A stretch of 32,077 nucleotides of DNA from Propionibacterium sp. (GCA_012837465.1 DURG01000169.1:1-32077), one strand, 5' to 3'. Shown: positions 6,801 through 14,939, numbered from the stretch's first letter. Notes: generated by a model from the letters alone, not told the origin. Numbers and translations are program-made.

Positions 6801-7910
6801 TCAGGCGCCTCGGCCGATGCCGCGCGGCAGCTTCTTCGGGTCCCAGCCCAGGCGACGCTGGGCCTGCTCGAAGGCGAACCGGTCCGTCATGCCGCCCACG
6901 TAGGCGACAGCTCCACGGACCAGGTCGTCGCCGTGGTACTCCTGCGGCAGCGCCCGGGGGTTGTCGAGGTAGAAGTTGACCAGGTCCCGCAGGACGGCCA
7001 CGACGGTGACGGATTGGGCCACTGATTCGGGGCGCGTGTAGATCCGCTCGTAGTTGAAGCGTCGCAACTCCCCCAACGCCTCGGCGGTCATCGGATCCAT
7101 GCCGACGACGCCGGTCTCCGCGGTGGTGCGGATGACCGCGTTGATGAAGCTGGCCAACTGCTCGCGGCGGGTGGTGCCTGCCACCTCGCGGATCACCTGC
7201 GGCAGGTCAGCCAGGTCCACGATGCCGGCGTAGACGGCATCCTCCAGGTCATGGGCGCAGTAGGCGATGCGGTCCGCCCAGCTGACGATCTCGCCCTCGA
7301 TGGTCGACGGGGCCGGACGCGACCAGCTGTGGTTGCGGATCCCGTCGAGGGTCTCGAGCGTGAGGTTGAGCGGCCGCAACACCACGTCGGCCCCCCAGGG
7401 CCCGTGGTCGTAGCCGCCCTCGATGAACTCGTCGAACGCGTCTTCTGACGCGTGGCCGCCGGGGCCGTGGCCACAGTCGTGGCCCAGCGCGATCGCGTCG
7501 GTCAGGGTCACGTTGACGCCGATCCCGCGAGCCATGGCGATGGCACACTGCGCAACCTCGATCGCGTGCGTCAGCCGGGTGCGCTGGTGGTCGGTTGGGT
7601 AGACGACCACCTGCGTCTTTCCGGCCAGCCGGCGGAAGGCCGCCGAGTGCACGATCCGGTCCCGATCACGCTCGAAGGCGGTGCGGAACGGATCTGGCGC
7701 CTCCTCATGGGCGCGGTTGCCTGAGCCGCTGGCGAACGCCGCCTCGGGCACGTAGAGGGAGCGCTCCAGTTCCTCGCGCTCCGTGCGTTCCCGCGCGGCG
7801 CGCGGGCTGATGGTGGCCGTCGACGACTCGTGGGCGGTGATCACGTCGTCGCCGTGGCCGTGCATCGTGGTGGCCCAGAGCTTGGTGCGGGGCAGGATCT
7901 CGTCGTTCAT
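6801..7910 (-). CDS. dgt: dGTPase-like deoxynucleotide triphosphohydrolase (HD domain)
   Basis: A 369-residue cytosolic HD-domain protein that should hydrolyse dNTPs to deoxynucleoside and triphosphate. The metal ligands are visible: His115 (RLTHAIEVAQ), His144-Asp145 (GHDCGHGPGGH) and Asp213 (SWADRIAYCAHDLEDA). DPFRTAFERDRDRIVHSAAFRRLAGKTQV is the N-terminal nucleotide-binding block of the family (quoted here as residues 73-101), and the C-terminal half is helical. The ATG at 7910 is preferred to the GTG directly before it at 7913; neither has a strong ribosome-binding site. In many actinobacteria a dgt homologue lies next to dnaG; here it follows citrate synthase with the order gltA then dgt, 18-21 nt apart, suggesting cotranscription. 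Nucleotide preference cannot be judged from sequence. Confidence 0.9.
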   Translation of the reverse strand: MNDEILPRTKLWATTMHGHGDDVITAHESSTATISPRAARERTEREELERSLYVPEAAFASGSGNRAHEEAPDPFRTAFERDRDRIVHSAAFRRLAGKTQVVVYPTDHQRTRLTHAIEVAQCAIAMARGIGVNVTLTDAIALGHDCGHGPGGHASEDAFDEFIEGGYDHGPWGADVVLRPLNLTLETLDGIRNHSWSRPAPSTIEGEIVSWADRIAYCAHDLEDAVYAGIVDLADLPQVIREVAGTTRREQLASFINAVIRTTAETGVVGMDPMTAEALGELRRFNYERIYTRPESVAQSVTVVAVLRDLVNFYLDNPRALPQEYHGDDLVRGAVAYVGGMTDRFAFEQAQRRLGWDPKKLPRGIGRGA

Positions 7911-7931
7911 CACTGCCCAGCCTAATGGGAC

Positions 7932-9218
7932 TCAGCGCTCGGAGCGGGGCACCCACTGGGACAGGGTCGGCCCCGTGTAGACCTGCCGCGGCCGGTAGAT
8001 GCGCTGCTTGGGATCCTCGGTGACTTCCTTCCAGTGCGCGATCCAGCCCGGGGTGCGGCCGATGGCGAACAGCACGGTGAACATGTCCAGCGGGATGCCA
8101 ATGGCGCGCAGGATGATGCCGGAGTAGAAGTCGACGTTGGGGTACAGGCGGCGCGACGCGAAGTAGTCGTCGGCCAGGGCGGCCTCCTCGACTTCGCGGG
8201 CGATGTCCAGCAGCGGATCGGTGATGTGCATCGCGTCGAGCATCTCGTGCGCGGCCTTCTTGAGGATCTTCGCGCGTGGGTCGAAGTTGCGGTAGACGCG
8301 GTGGCCGAAGCCCATGAGGCGGATGCCGGAGGACTTGTCCTTGGCGCGGGCCACATACTCCTTGGCCGTCCAGTCGCCCTCGTGGATGCGCTCGAGCATG
8401 TCGATCACGCCCATGTTGGCGCCGCCGTGCAGCGGCCCCCAGAGTGCGTTGACGCCTGCCGAGAGCGACGCGTAGAGGTTGGCGCCGGACGAGGCGACCA
8501 TGCGCACCGTGGAGGTGGAGCAGTTCTGCTCGTGGTCCGCGTGCAGCACGAGGAACATGTTGAGCGCGTGCGCCACCTCGGGGGTGGCCTCGTAGTCGCG
8601 GTACGGCACGGAGAACATCATGTGGAGGAAGTTCTCGGCGTAGTTGAGGTCGTAGCGCGGATACGCGATCGGCTGGCCGATGTGCGCCTTGTAGGACGCG
8701 GCGGCGATGGTGCGGGTCTTGGCCAGCAGGCTCGCGGTGGCCTCCCGGAAGCCCGTCTCGTCGGTGAAGCGGTGCTCCGGCATGTCGTGGGCCTGGAGCG
8801 CGTTGACCATCGCCGACAGGATGCTCATGGGATGGGCGTTGACGGGGAAGCCCTCGAAGTGCTTGCGCATGTCCCGGTGGAGGGAGGAGTTCTCAGTGAG
8901 CAGCGTGCGGAACTCGGCGCGCTCCTCCTCGTCGGGCAGTTCGCCGAAGATCAGCAGCTCGGCGGTCTCGATGAAGCTGGAGCGCTCGGCGAGGTCCTCG
9001 ATGGGCACGCCGCGGTAGCGCAGGATGCCCTTCTCGCCGTCGATGAAGGTGATGGCCGACTTGGCCGAGCCGGTGTTGGCGTAGCCGTCATCGAGCGTGA
9101 TGAGCCCGGTGTCCGCCCGGAGGCGGGAGATGTCGATGGCGCGTTCTCCCTCGCTGCCGGTGACGATGGGCAACTGGTGGTCGACGCCGTCGATGGTGAT
9201 GGTCGCAAATTCCTGCAT
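7932..9218 (-). CDS. gltA: Citrate synthase (type I)
   Basis: A 428-residue cytosolic enzyme condensing acetyl-CoA and oxaloacetate in the first step of the TCA cycle. The catalytic residues fall almost at E. coli GltA numbers: His264 (GPLHGGANMG), His306 (GFGHRVYRNFDPRA) and Asp363 (NVDFYSG). HADHEQNCSTSTVR, GKGILRYRG-like GEKGILRYRG and the N-terminal beta-rich region (MQEFATITIDG) of hexameric type I synthases are present. ATG 9218 is chosen because GGAGG lies 5-6 nt upstream and homology begins there; the frame stays open to 9287. A TAAATT in the upstream GC-rich region is a possible -10 but has no good -35. The dgt gene follows closely on the same strand. Confidence 0.96.
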   Translation of the reverse strand: MQEFATITIDGVDHQLPIVTGSEGERAIDISRLRADTGLITLDDGYANTGSAKSAITFIDGEKGILRYRGVPIEDLAERSSFIETAELLIFGELPDEEERAEFRTLLTENSSLHRDMRKHFEGFPVNAHPMSILSAMVNALQAHDMPEHRFTDETGFREATASLLAKTRTIAAASYKAHIGQPIAYPRYDLNYAENFLHMMFSVPYRDYEATPEVAHALNMFLVLHADHEQNCSTSTVRMVASSGANLYASLSAGVNALWGPLHGGANMGVIDMLERIHEGDWTAKEYVARAKDKSSGIRLMGFGHRVYRNFDPRAKILKKAAHEMLDAMHITDPLLDIAREVEEAALADDYFASRRLYPNVDFYSGIILRAIGIPLDMFTVLFAIGRTPGWIAHWKEVTEDPKQRIYRPRQVYTGPTLSQWVPRSER

Positions 9219-9343
9219 GGGCGCCTCCACGGGCCAGAGCCCTCTGTTCGGGGGCCGGGTGCGCACAAATTTACCCACGGGCCCCACCCCACCTCTTCGG
9301 GGGTCCCGCTAAGCGTCTGTTGAGCGGTCACGAGGACAGCCTG

Positions 9344-10492
9344 CTAACCGCCGGAAACGTCCAATTCCGCCTCGGAGAGGTCGAGCTCACAGCCCGAGGT
9401 GTCGTCATACCAGCCGTGCGGCAGCACCACCTTGCCGCGCGGCGAGCCCTGCCGCCCGCGCGGGGTGCCCAATTCGCTGACCGGGAACTCGGCCTCCGCG
9501 TCGAGGAGCGCCACCAGTGACTCCAACTCCTCATACGAGGAGACCATCGCGAAGCGGCGGCGCAGCTCGCCCACCGGGTAACCCTTGAAGTACCAGGCCA
9601 TGTGCTTGCGGAGATCGACGATGCCACGCGGCCCCATGACGTTGATGAGCAGTTCCGCGTGGCGCAACAGCATGCGGCCCACCTCGCCGAGCTTGGGGCG
9701 CAGGCGCAGTTCCTCGCCACGGAATGCAGCGGCGAGGTCCCCGAAGAGCCAGGGCCGGCCGAGGCAGCCGCGGCCGATGACCACGCCGTCACAGCCGGTC
9801 TCGGCCATCATCCGCAGGGCGTCCTCGGCCTCCCAGATGTCGCCGTTGCCCAGCACGGGGATGTCGACCTCGTCCACCAGCTCCTTGATGCGCGACCAGT
9901 CGGCCTCGCCCGAGTAGGCCTGCTGCACGGTGCGGCCGTGCAGGGCGATGGCGGCCGCACCCTCCTCCTGGGCGATGCGGCCGGCGTCGAGGAAGGTCTC
10001 GTGGTCGGCATCGATGCCGACGCGGGTCTTGATGGTGACCGGGACGCCGAACTCGTCAGCGGCACGCACGGTCTCGCGCACGATGGCGCGCAGCCGGTCC
10101 CGCTTGTAGGGCAGGACTCCCCCGCCGCCCTTTCGCGTGACCTTCGGCACCGGGCAGCCGAAGTTGAGGTCGATGTGGTCGACATCGTGCTCGCGGATGA
10201 GGATGCGGGCCGCGCCGGCCATCGCGTCGGCGTCGACTCCGTACAGCTGGACCGAGCGGGTGGTCTCCCCTGGGTCGAACTGCAGCATGTCCCGGGTCTT
10301 CTGGTCTCCGACGACCAGGCCCCGGGAGGTGATCATCTCGCAGACGTACAGGCCGGCGCCCTGCTCGCGGCAGAGTTGGCGATAGGCGGCGTTGGTCACG
10401 CCCGCCATCGGCGCGAGCACGACGGGTAGCTCGACGACGACGGCGTCGCGTCGGCTGGGGGCATGCAGGCGGAGGGGGGCGATGGTTGTCAT
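9344..10492 (-). CDS. dusB: tRNA-dihydrouridine synthase (DusB/Nifr3 type)
   Basis: A 382-residue FMN flavoprotein that reduces uridine in the tRNA D-loop using NADPH. The TIM-barrel domain begins with VVLAPMAGVTNAAYR; the catalytic Cys113 is in DLNFGCPVPKVTRKGGG; Lys155 in PVTIKTRVGID contacts substrate; ALHGRTVQQAYSG and VLGNGDIWEAEDA bind FMN phosphate; VVIGRGCLGRPWLF closes the barrel. A helical C-terminal domain (about 280-345) with LRKHMAWYFKGYPVGELRR binds tRNA. A further tail of about 30 residues with LPHGWYDDTSG is typical of actinobacterial members. It lies 12 nt after the ABM-domain gene. A small inverted repeat CCGCT/AGCGG at about 9308-9329 after the stop might be a terminator. 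Confidence 0.95.
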   Translation of the reverse strand: MTTIAPLRLHAPSRRDAVVVELPVVLAPMAGVTNAAYRQLCREQGAGLYVCEMITSRGLVVGDQKTRDMLQFDPGETTRSVQLYGVDADAMAGAARILIREHDVDHIDLNFGCPVPKVTRKGGGGVLPYKRDRLRAIVRETVRAADEFGVPVTIKTRVGIDADHETFLDAGRIAQEEGAAAIALHGRTVQQAYSGEADWSRIKELVDEVDIPVLGNGDIWEAEDALRMMAETGCDGVVIGRGCLGRPWLFGDLAAAFRGEELRLRPKLGEVGRMLLRHAELLINVMGPRGIVDLRKHMAWYFKGYPVGELRRRFAMVSSYEELESLVALLDAEAEFPVSELGTPRGRQGSPRGKVVLPHGWYDDTSGCELDLSEAELDVSGG

Positions 10493-10504
10493 GGCCCGAG
10501 AAGT

Positions 10505-10804
10505 TTACCCCTCGCGCGGGATGTTCTCGCCCAGTTCCTCGGGAGGCAGGAAGGCGCTGGGCTCGTCGATGGCCCGCGACAGGAGCGGCGTGAGGATCAT
10601 CTTGGCGTCGTAGCCGTTGAAGGAACGGCGGTAGTCGCCCACGGATTCCCACCGGGAGACGATTGCCCACAACTCCGGGTCATCAAGGTTCTGCACCACG
10701 TCGATGCCCAGACAGCCGGTGCGCTGCGACCACCACTCGACGGCGGCCCCGGCCTCCTGTTGGAAAGTGGGGCCGGGCGAGGCGAAGCGGCTGATCGCGA
10801 GCAT
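10505..10804 (-). CDS. Antibiotic-biosynthesis-monooxygenase (ABM) domain protein
   Basis: A 99-residue single-domain ferredoxin-like protein. It opens with LAISRF, has a WW-containing helix (AAVEWWSQRTGCLG), the central strand IDVVQNLDDPELWAIVSRWESVGDYRRSF (residues about 35-63) and a C-terminal helix. The W-A-I-V-S-R-W-E-S...Y-R-R-S-F pattern is characteristic of ABM-fold dimers, a family that includes quinol monooxygenases and haem-degrading enzymes as well as members of unknown role. No haem-binding or catalytic residues can be assigned. The gene is divergent from znuA with 56 bp between starts and precedes dusB by 12 nt, so the pair is likely one transcript. AGGG lies about 9 nt before the ATG. 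Confidence 0.72.
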   Translation of the reverse strand: MLAISRFASPGPTFQQEAGAAVEWWSQRTGCLGIDVVQNLDDPELWAIVSRWESVGDYRRSFNGYDAKMILTPLLSRAIDEPSAFLPPEELGENIPREG

Positions 10805-10824
10805 GAGGTCACCCTACCGTTGGT

Positions 10825-10853
10825 TTGACTCCAGTCGAGCTACTCTTGATAAT
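10825..10853 (+). promoter_or_regulatory. Promoter of the zinc-uptake operon
   Basis: The -35 TTGACT (10825-10830) is separated by exactly 17 bp from the -10 GATAAT (10848-10853). The expected start point, about 7 nt downstream, is the A of the znuA ATG at 10861. No Shine-Dalgarno sequence precedes this ATG, so the mRNA is probably leaderless. The -10 lies inside the Zur-like operator. Confidence 0.7.
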
Positions 10854-10861
10854 GGTTCTCA
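10847..10861 (+). promoter_or_regulatory. Zur-box-like operator
   Basis: TGATAATGGTTCTCA matches the TGAAAATGATTTTCA-type palindrome recognised by actinobacterial Zur at 12 of 15 positions. It covers the -10 and ends on the first base of znuA, so bound Zur would block RNA polymerase. The regulator is the last gene of the same operon, giving autoregulation. The match is by eye; no binding data. Confidence 0.72.
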
Positions 10862-11799
10862 TGAACGCAAAGCTCCGTACTTCACTGGCCGTTGCGGCGG
10901 CCGCCACCATGGCTCTCGCTGCGTGCGGTTCCCCGGCCTCCAGCGAGGCCGGAGGTGATGCTCCCACGATCGTCACCTCCTTCTACCCCCTTCAGTGGGC
11001 GACGGAGCGGGTTGTCGGAGAGTCCGGGGCCGCCGTCGACGTGCTGACCAAGCCCGGCGCAGAGGCCCATGGCCTGGAGCTCAGCCCCCAGCAGATCGCG
11101 TCCCTCGGCAAGGCGGATCTCGTCATCTACCTCGAGGGCTTGGCACCAGAGGTTGACGCGGTGATCCCGGGTTCGGGGGCCAAGTCGGTTATGAACGTCG
11201 CCGACGTCATCACGCTCGCCCCCTCCTCCGACGGGCACAGCCACGACGAGCAGGGCCATGAGGATCACGACCATGGCGACTTCGATCCCCACTTCTGGCT
11301 CGACACCGAGCGCATGGGCACCGTCGTGACCGCCATCGCCGACGAGCTCGCCACCTCAAACCCTGATCAGGCTGACACCTACCGGGCCAACGCCGAGGCC
11401 ACCGTCAAGGAGCTCAACACGCTGGACGAGGAGTACAAGACGGGTTTGGCCAACTGCGAACGCCGGGAGTTCATCACCACGCATGCCGCGTTCCAGTACC
11501 TGGCGGACCGCTATGACCTCGAGGAGATCGGCATCTCCGGCGTCAATCCGGACGCCGAACCGTCCCCGGCCCGCATCGCCGCCGTCCACGAGGAGGCCGA
11601 GCTCCACGGCGTGACCACGATCTTCTTCGAGGCGTTGACCTCCCCCGCCGTCGCCGAATCCATCGCAGGCGACCTCGGCCTGAAGACCGCCGTGCTCGAT
11701 CCACTCGAAGGGATCACGCAGAATTCCCCTGGCGACGACTACCCTTCAGTCATGCGCGCGAACCTGGAGGCGCTGAGGAGTGCCAATGACTGCAGCTGA
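10861..11799 (+). CDS. znuA: Zinc ABC transporter substrate-binding lipoprotein
   Basis: A 312-residue cluster 9 (ZnuA/TroA) binding protein that captures Zn(II) outside the membrane and delivers it to ZnuBC. A lipoprotein signal is clear: basic start MNAKLRTS, hydrophobic core, lipobox LAAC with lipidated Cys22. The metal ligands are His70 (EAHGLELSP), His144 (DPHFWLD), His208 (ITTHAAF) and Asp280 (AVLDPLEG). The His/Asp-rich loop at about 126-140 before the second ligand is the hallmark of zinc rather than manganese members. ATG 10861 is chosen because the signal peptide starts there and the promoter places the transcript start on it; the frame is open from 10825, but that stretch is the promoter. 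The 3' end overlaps znuC by 14 nt. Confidence 0.94.
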   Translation: MNAKLRTSLAVAAAATMALAACGSPASSEAGGDAPTIVTSFYPLQWATERVVGESGAAVDVLTKPGAEAHGLELSPQQIASLGKADLVIYLEGLAPEVDAVIPGSGAKSVMNVADVITLAPSSDGHSHDEQGHEDHDHGDFDPHFWLDTERMGTVVTAIADELATSNPDQADTYRANAEATVKELNTLDEEYKTGLANCERREFITTHAAFQYLADRYDLEEIGISGVNPDAEPSPARIAAVHEEAELHGVTTIFFEALTSPAVAESIAGDLGLKTAVLDPLEGITQNSPGDDYPSVMRANLEALRSANDCS

Positions 11800-12538
11800 C
11801 CCACTCGACGCACGGGGGCTCTACGTCTCCATCGGAGGGATGCCGATCCTGCGGGACGTGAGCATCCACGTCGACAGTGGCGAGGCGGTTGCGCTGCTGG
11901 GCGGCAACGGCTCCGGCAAGTCGACGCTCGTCAAGACGCTCCTTGGCCTCCTTCCCTACCAGAAGGGCACCGTCGAACTCTTCGGTGAACACCTCCCCGG
12001 CTTCAAGGACTGGTGGCGCGTGGGCTACGTGCCGCAGCACTCGGCCATCTCCGTGGCCAACGCCACGGTGCGCGAGATCGCAGCCTCGGGCCGGCTTGCC
12101 CACCGCCGGCCGTTCCAGTGGCTCGGCCGCAAGGACAAGGTGGCCCTCGACGAGGCGCTCGAGCTCGTGGGCCTGCAGGACCGGATGAAGTGGCCCTTCG
12201 GGTCGCTGTCCGGCGGCCAGAAGCAGCGCGCCCTCATCGCCCGCGCGCTGTCCTCCCACCCGGACCTGCTGGTGATGGACGAACCCCTCGCCGGCGTGGA
12301 CCTCCACAGCCAGGCCGGGTTGGCCCAACTGCTGGGTCAACTGCGTGACGACGGTCTGGCCCTGCTGGTCGTCCTCCATGAGCGCGGCTACATGAACCCC
12401 GTCCTCAGCCGGTCGGTCACCCTGTGTGACGGCCGCATCGTCGACGACGAACACCCGTCGGCCATGGACTGCGCGCCGGACATGGAGCCTGCCTCCGCCT
12501 TCGGCGTGGTCGACCCCATCTCGGGAGTGCTGGCGTGA
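11786..12538 (+). CDS. znuC: Zinc ABC transporter ATP-binding protein
   Basis: A 250-residue ABC ATPase that powers ZnuAB zinc import from the cytosolic face. Walker A is GGNGSGKS (39-46), the Q-loop YVPQHS (Gln84), signature LSGGQKQR (141-148), Walker B LLVMDEPLAGVD (161-172) and the switch His198 in VVLHER. A C-terminal extension of about 50 residues follows the core. ATG 11786 has GAGGAG 5 nt upstream; an in-frame GTG at 11780 sits inside that site and is less likely. It overlaps the znuA end by 14 nt and its stop shares GTGA with the znuB start, so the genes are translationally coupled. Confidence 0.93.
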   Translation: MTAADPLDARGLYVSIGGMPILRDVSIHVDSGEAVALLGGNGSGKSTLVKTLLGLLPYQKGTVELFGEHLPGFKDWWRVGYVPQHSAISVANATVREIAASGRLAHRRPFQWLGRKDKVALDEALELVGLQDRMKWPFGSLSGGQKQRALIARALSSHPDLLVMDEPLAGVDLHSQAGLAQLLGQLRDDGLALLVVLHERGYMNPVLSRSVTLCDGRIVDDEHPSAMDCAPDMEPASAFGVVDPISGVLA

Positions 12539-13521
12539 TCGAGATCCTCTCGCTGCCCTTCATGCAGCGCGCCCTGATCGCAGCACTGCTCAGCGGCCTG
12601 ATCGCCCCGGCGATCGGCACCTTCATCGTGCAGCGCAAGATGAGCCTGCTGGGCGACGGCCTGGGCCACGTCGCGATCATGGGCGTGGGTTTCGCGCTCA
12701 TGACCGGCACCGCTCCCCTGCCAGTCGCCGTGGTCACGTGCGTCGTGGGCGCGGTGGTCGTCGAGCTGCTGCGCCAGCACGGCAAGGCGTCGGGCGACCT
12801 CGCCCTCGCCATCCTCTTCTACGGCGGCCTCGCCTCGGGCGTGCTCATGGCCGGCATCGCGGGCCAGGGGGCGGCCGGCCTCTCCGCCTTCCTCTTCGGC
12901 TCCCTGACATCGGTGAGCCAGAACGAGATCTACGTGGTCATCGCTCTCGCGGTGGTCATCCTCGGCATCACGATCACGCTGGCCCCGCGCCTCTTCGCCG
13001 TCTCGGTCGACGAGAACTACGCGCAGGTGCTGGGCATTCGTGTCAAGCTCCTCAACCTCCTCGTGGTCGTGCTCGCAGCCGTTACCGTGACCGTGTCGAT
13101 GCGCACCGTCGGCCTGCTGCTGATCAGTGCCCTGATGGTCATTCCGGTGGCCACCGCGCAGCAGTCCTTCGTCGGGTTCACCGCGTCGTTCTTCGGCGCG
13201 ATGGGTGTCGGGGCGCTCGCCGCCGTCGGCGGCACCCTCGGGTCCTTCTACCTCGACACCGCCACGGGCGCCACCATCGTCGTGACCGCCATCGCGCTGC
13301 TGGGCCTCTCCTGGCTGATCGGCGGGAAACTCAGGCGCTCGGACCGGTTCATCCCCTTCATCGAGGATCACGGCCAACACCTGCACGAACCGGCCGAGAA
13401 CCACGACGACCGGCATGCCGACCAGCCCGGCGTCCTGGTGATCCAGCACGGCGACCACCTTGACTACGTCCACGACGGCCACCGACACGCCCGCCACGGA
13501 GACCACTATGACGAGCACTGA
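12535..13521 (+). CDS. znuB: Zinc ABC transporter permease with histidine-rich C-terminal tail
   Basis: A 328-residue integral membrane permease of the ABC-3 (ZnuB) family. Residues 1 to about 268 hold the usual 8-9 membrane helices, with MSLLGDGLGHVAIMGVGFA near the start, GDLALAILFYGGLASGV, and LLLISALMVIPVATAQQ in the second half. What is unusual is the last 52 residues (277-328): 13 His plus many Asp and Glu, ending in HGDHLDYVHDGHRHARHGD and YDEH. Ordinary ZnuB proteins end soon after the last helix, so this is an added soluble zinc-binding segment, probably a cytosolic zinc acceptor or sensor tail. The GTG start overlaps the znuC stop by 4 nt; the end overlaps zur by 14 nt, and the zur frame runs through the tail-coding DNA. 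Confidence 0.92.
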   Translation: MIEILSLPFMQRALIAALLSGLIAPAIGTFIVQRKMSLLGDGLGHVAIMGVGFALMTGTAPLPVAVVTCVVGAVVVELLRQHGKASGDLALAILFYGGLASGVLMAGIAGQGAAGLSAFLFGSLTSVSQNEIYVVIALAVVILGITITLAPRLFAVSVDENYAQVLGIRVKLLNLLVVVLAAVTVTVSMRTVGLLLISALMVIPVATAQQSFVGFTASFFGAMGVGALAAVGGTLGSFYLDTATGATIVVTAIALLGLSWLIGGKLRRSDRFIPFIEDHGQHLHEPAENHDDRHADQPGVLVIQHGDHLDYVHDGHRHARHGDHYDEH

Positions 13522-13918
13522 GACCACCCGCGCACCGGCCACCCGCCAGACCTGGCAACGCGCCGCGGTTCGCGACCTCATGGAACGGACCGAGGAGTTC
13601 CGCACCGCCCAACAGGTCCACGACCTCCTGCGCAAGGAGGGCGCCAAGGTGGGTTTGGCGACGGTGTACCGGGCGCTGCAGTCGATGGCCGAGGCCGATG
13701 AGGTCGACGTGTTGCGCACCCCGGAGGGCGAGAACGCCTACCGCTCCTGCTCCCGCGGACACCACCACCATCTGGTGTGCCGCTCCTGCGGTTACTCGAT
13801 CGAGATCCACCCTGAGGCCATGGAACAGTGGGCCAGGGACATCGCGGAGGAGCACGGGTTCACGGACACGGGCCACGAACTGGAGATCTTCGGCCTCTGC
13901 CGCAACTGCTCCGGTTAG
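13508..13918 (+). CDS. zur: Zinc uptake regulator, Fur family
   Basis: A 136-residue Fur-family repressor. The N-terminal winged helix (about 15-75) includes FRTAQQVHDLLRKEG and the recognition helix VGLATVYRALQSM; the dimerisation domain has ENAYRSCSRGHHHHLVC (76-91). Metal ligands: Cys91 and Cys94 pair with Cys131 and Cys134 as the structural zinc site; Cys81, His85-88 and His101 are candidates for the regulatory site. The cysteine set and the operon with znuABC identify Zur rather than Fur. ATG 13508 has GGAG about 8 nt upstream, overlaps znuB by 14 nt and removes a Thr-rich stretch encoded by the open frame back to 13460. The gene ends convergent with the lacI-type gene, the stop codons overlapping by 4 nt (13915-13918). 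Confidence 0.93.
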   Translation: MTSTETTRAPATRQTWQRAAVRDLMERTEEFRTAQQVHDLLRKEGAKVGLATVYRALQSMAEADEVDVLRTPEGENAYRSCSRGHHHHLVCRSCGYSIEIHPEAMEQWARDIAEEHGFTDTGHELEIFGLCRNCSG

Positions 13919-14853
13919 GCGGAGCCCCGCACCACCAGGGACGGCTCGACCACGACGCGCTCGACGCCACCCGACAGGAGGATCTCCATCGCCCGCCTGC
14001 CCATCTCCGCCCGCGGCTGGGCCACCGTGGTGAGCTTGGGCCGAACCAGGCTGGCCAACTCCGTGTCGTCGTAGCCGACGATCGCAAGGTCATCAGGCAT
14101 GCGGAGCCCCGCGTCCGCCGCTGACCCGAGGAGCCGTACGGCCGCCCTGTCGTTCGAGGCGAACACCGCCGAGGGACGCTCCGCCAGCACCGACGCCGGG
14201 TTCCACCACACATGGCTGGCGAGGCCATGCGCGTCCATGACGTCCTCGTAGGCCTCCGCCCTCACGCGCGTCGTGCGCGACTCGGAGGCGGCCAGGAAGC
14301 CGATGCCCTTGTGGCCCCTTGCCAGGAGGTGCTCGACCGCCTGCCGCGCTCCGGCGGCGTCGTCGTTGCGCACCTGGCTCACGTTGTCGGGCAACTCGTA
14401 CGGATTGGCGATGACGACGGTGGGCGCCTGCCGGGCAGCCGCTTCCAGCTCCTTGCCGGGCACGTGAGCCGACACGATGACGAAACCATCGAGGCCCAGT
14501 CGACGCATGGCCTGCAGACGTTCGGCCAGCGTGCCCGGATCCCGACGACCGTGGCTCACCACGACGCCCATGCCGTCCTCCACCGCCACGTCCTCGATCG
14601 CCTCGACGATGTCGGTGTTGTGCGGGTTGCCCAGTTCGTTCAGCAGCACGCCGATGAGGTTCGTGCGGCCCGCCACCAGCGACCGCGCCCAGTGGTTCGA
14701 CCGGTAGCCGATCTCGTCGGCCACTTCGAGGATGCGGTTGCGGGTGGCCTCGCTGACGCCGCGATCGTTGCGGATGGCGAGCGACACGAGCGACTTTGAC
14801 ACGCCAGCGGCGCGTGCCACGTCCACGATGGTCGGTGAGTTCTTGACTCGCAT
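13915..14853 (-). CDS. LacI-family transcriptional regulator of the HAD/ECF operon
   Basis: A 312-residue repressor. The helix-turn-helix and hinge are canonical: TIVDVARAAGVSKSLVSLAIRND (residues 8-30) and EVADEIGYRSNHWARSL. The periplasmic-binding-protein-like domain follows, with NLIGVLLNELGNPHNTDIVEAIED, VFASNDRAAVRLL and LAIVGYDDTELASLVRPKLTTV. It is some 15-20 residues shorter than a usual LacI protein: the stretch between MDAHGL and PSAVFASND is only about 14 residues, so one strand-helix unit of the C-terminal subdomain is reduced. It is divergent from the tandem-HAD/ECF operon with palindromic operators near both starts, so it probably controls both itself and that operon. The ligand is unknown. 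Confidence 0.93.
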   Translation of the reverse strand: MRVKNSPTIVDVARAAGVSKSLVSLAIRNDRGVSEATRNRILEVADEIGYRSNHWARSLVAGRTNLIGVLLNELGNPHNTDIVEAIEDVAVEDGMGVVVSHGRRDPGTLAERLQAMRRLGLDGFVIVSAHVPGKELEAAARQAPTVVIANPYELPDNVSQVRNDDAAGARQAVEHLLARGHKGIGFLAASESRTTRVRAEAYEDVMDAHGLASHVWWNPASVLAERPSAVFASNDRAAVRLLGSAADAGLRMPDDLAIVGYDDTELASLVRPKLTTVAQPRAEMGRRAMEILLSGGVERVVVEPSLVVRGSA

Positions 14854-14873
14854 GGCGCCATCCTACGCGGATT

Positions 14874-14887
14874 CTGGAGCGTTCCAG
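14874..14887. promoter_or_regulatory. LacI-type operator near the regulator start
   Basis: CTGGAGCGTTCCAG is a palindrome with one central mismatched pair, of the LacI-family type with a central CG. It lies 20 bp upstream of the regulator ATG on the minus strand and matches the second site at 14940-14953 in 12 of 14 bases. Confidence 0.72.
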
Positions 14888-14939
14888 CAGGGTTCACGCC
14901 CAGTTCACCTCCCCGTTACCGGGCCTCCCTATGGTTCCA

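Noticed and set aside
10825..10860. Upstream start for znuA at 10825
   Set aside because: The added 12 residues lie in the promoter and operator, and the signal peptide begins at the ATG at 10861.
10805..10860. Zinc riboswitch or other structured RNA in the znu gap
   Set aside because: The gap is 56 bp and is fully used by promoter and operator; no leader RNA is left.
12388..13719. 443-codon minus-strand frame over znuB and zur
   Set aside because: Asp/His/Gly/Arg low-complexity composition, antisense to two genes with complete motifs.
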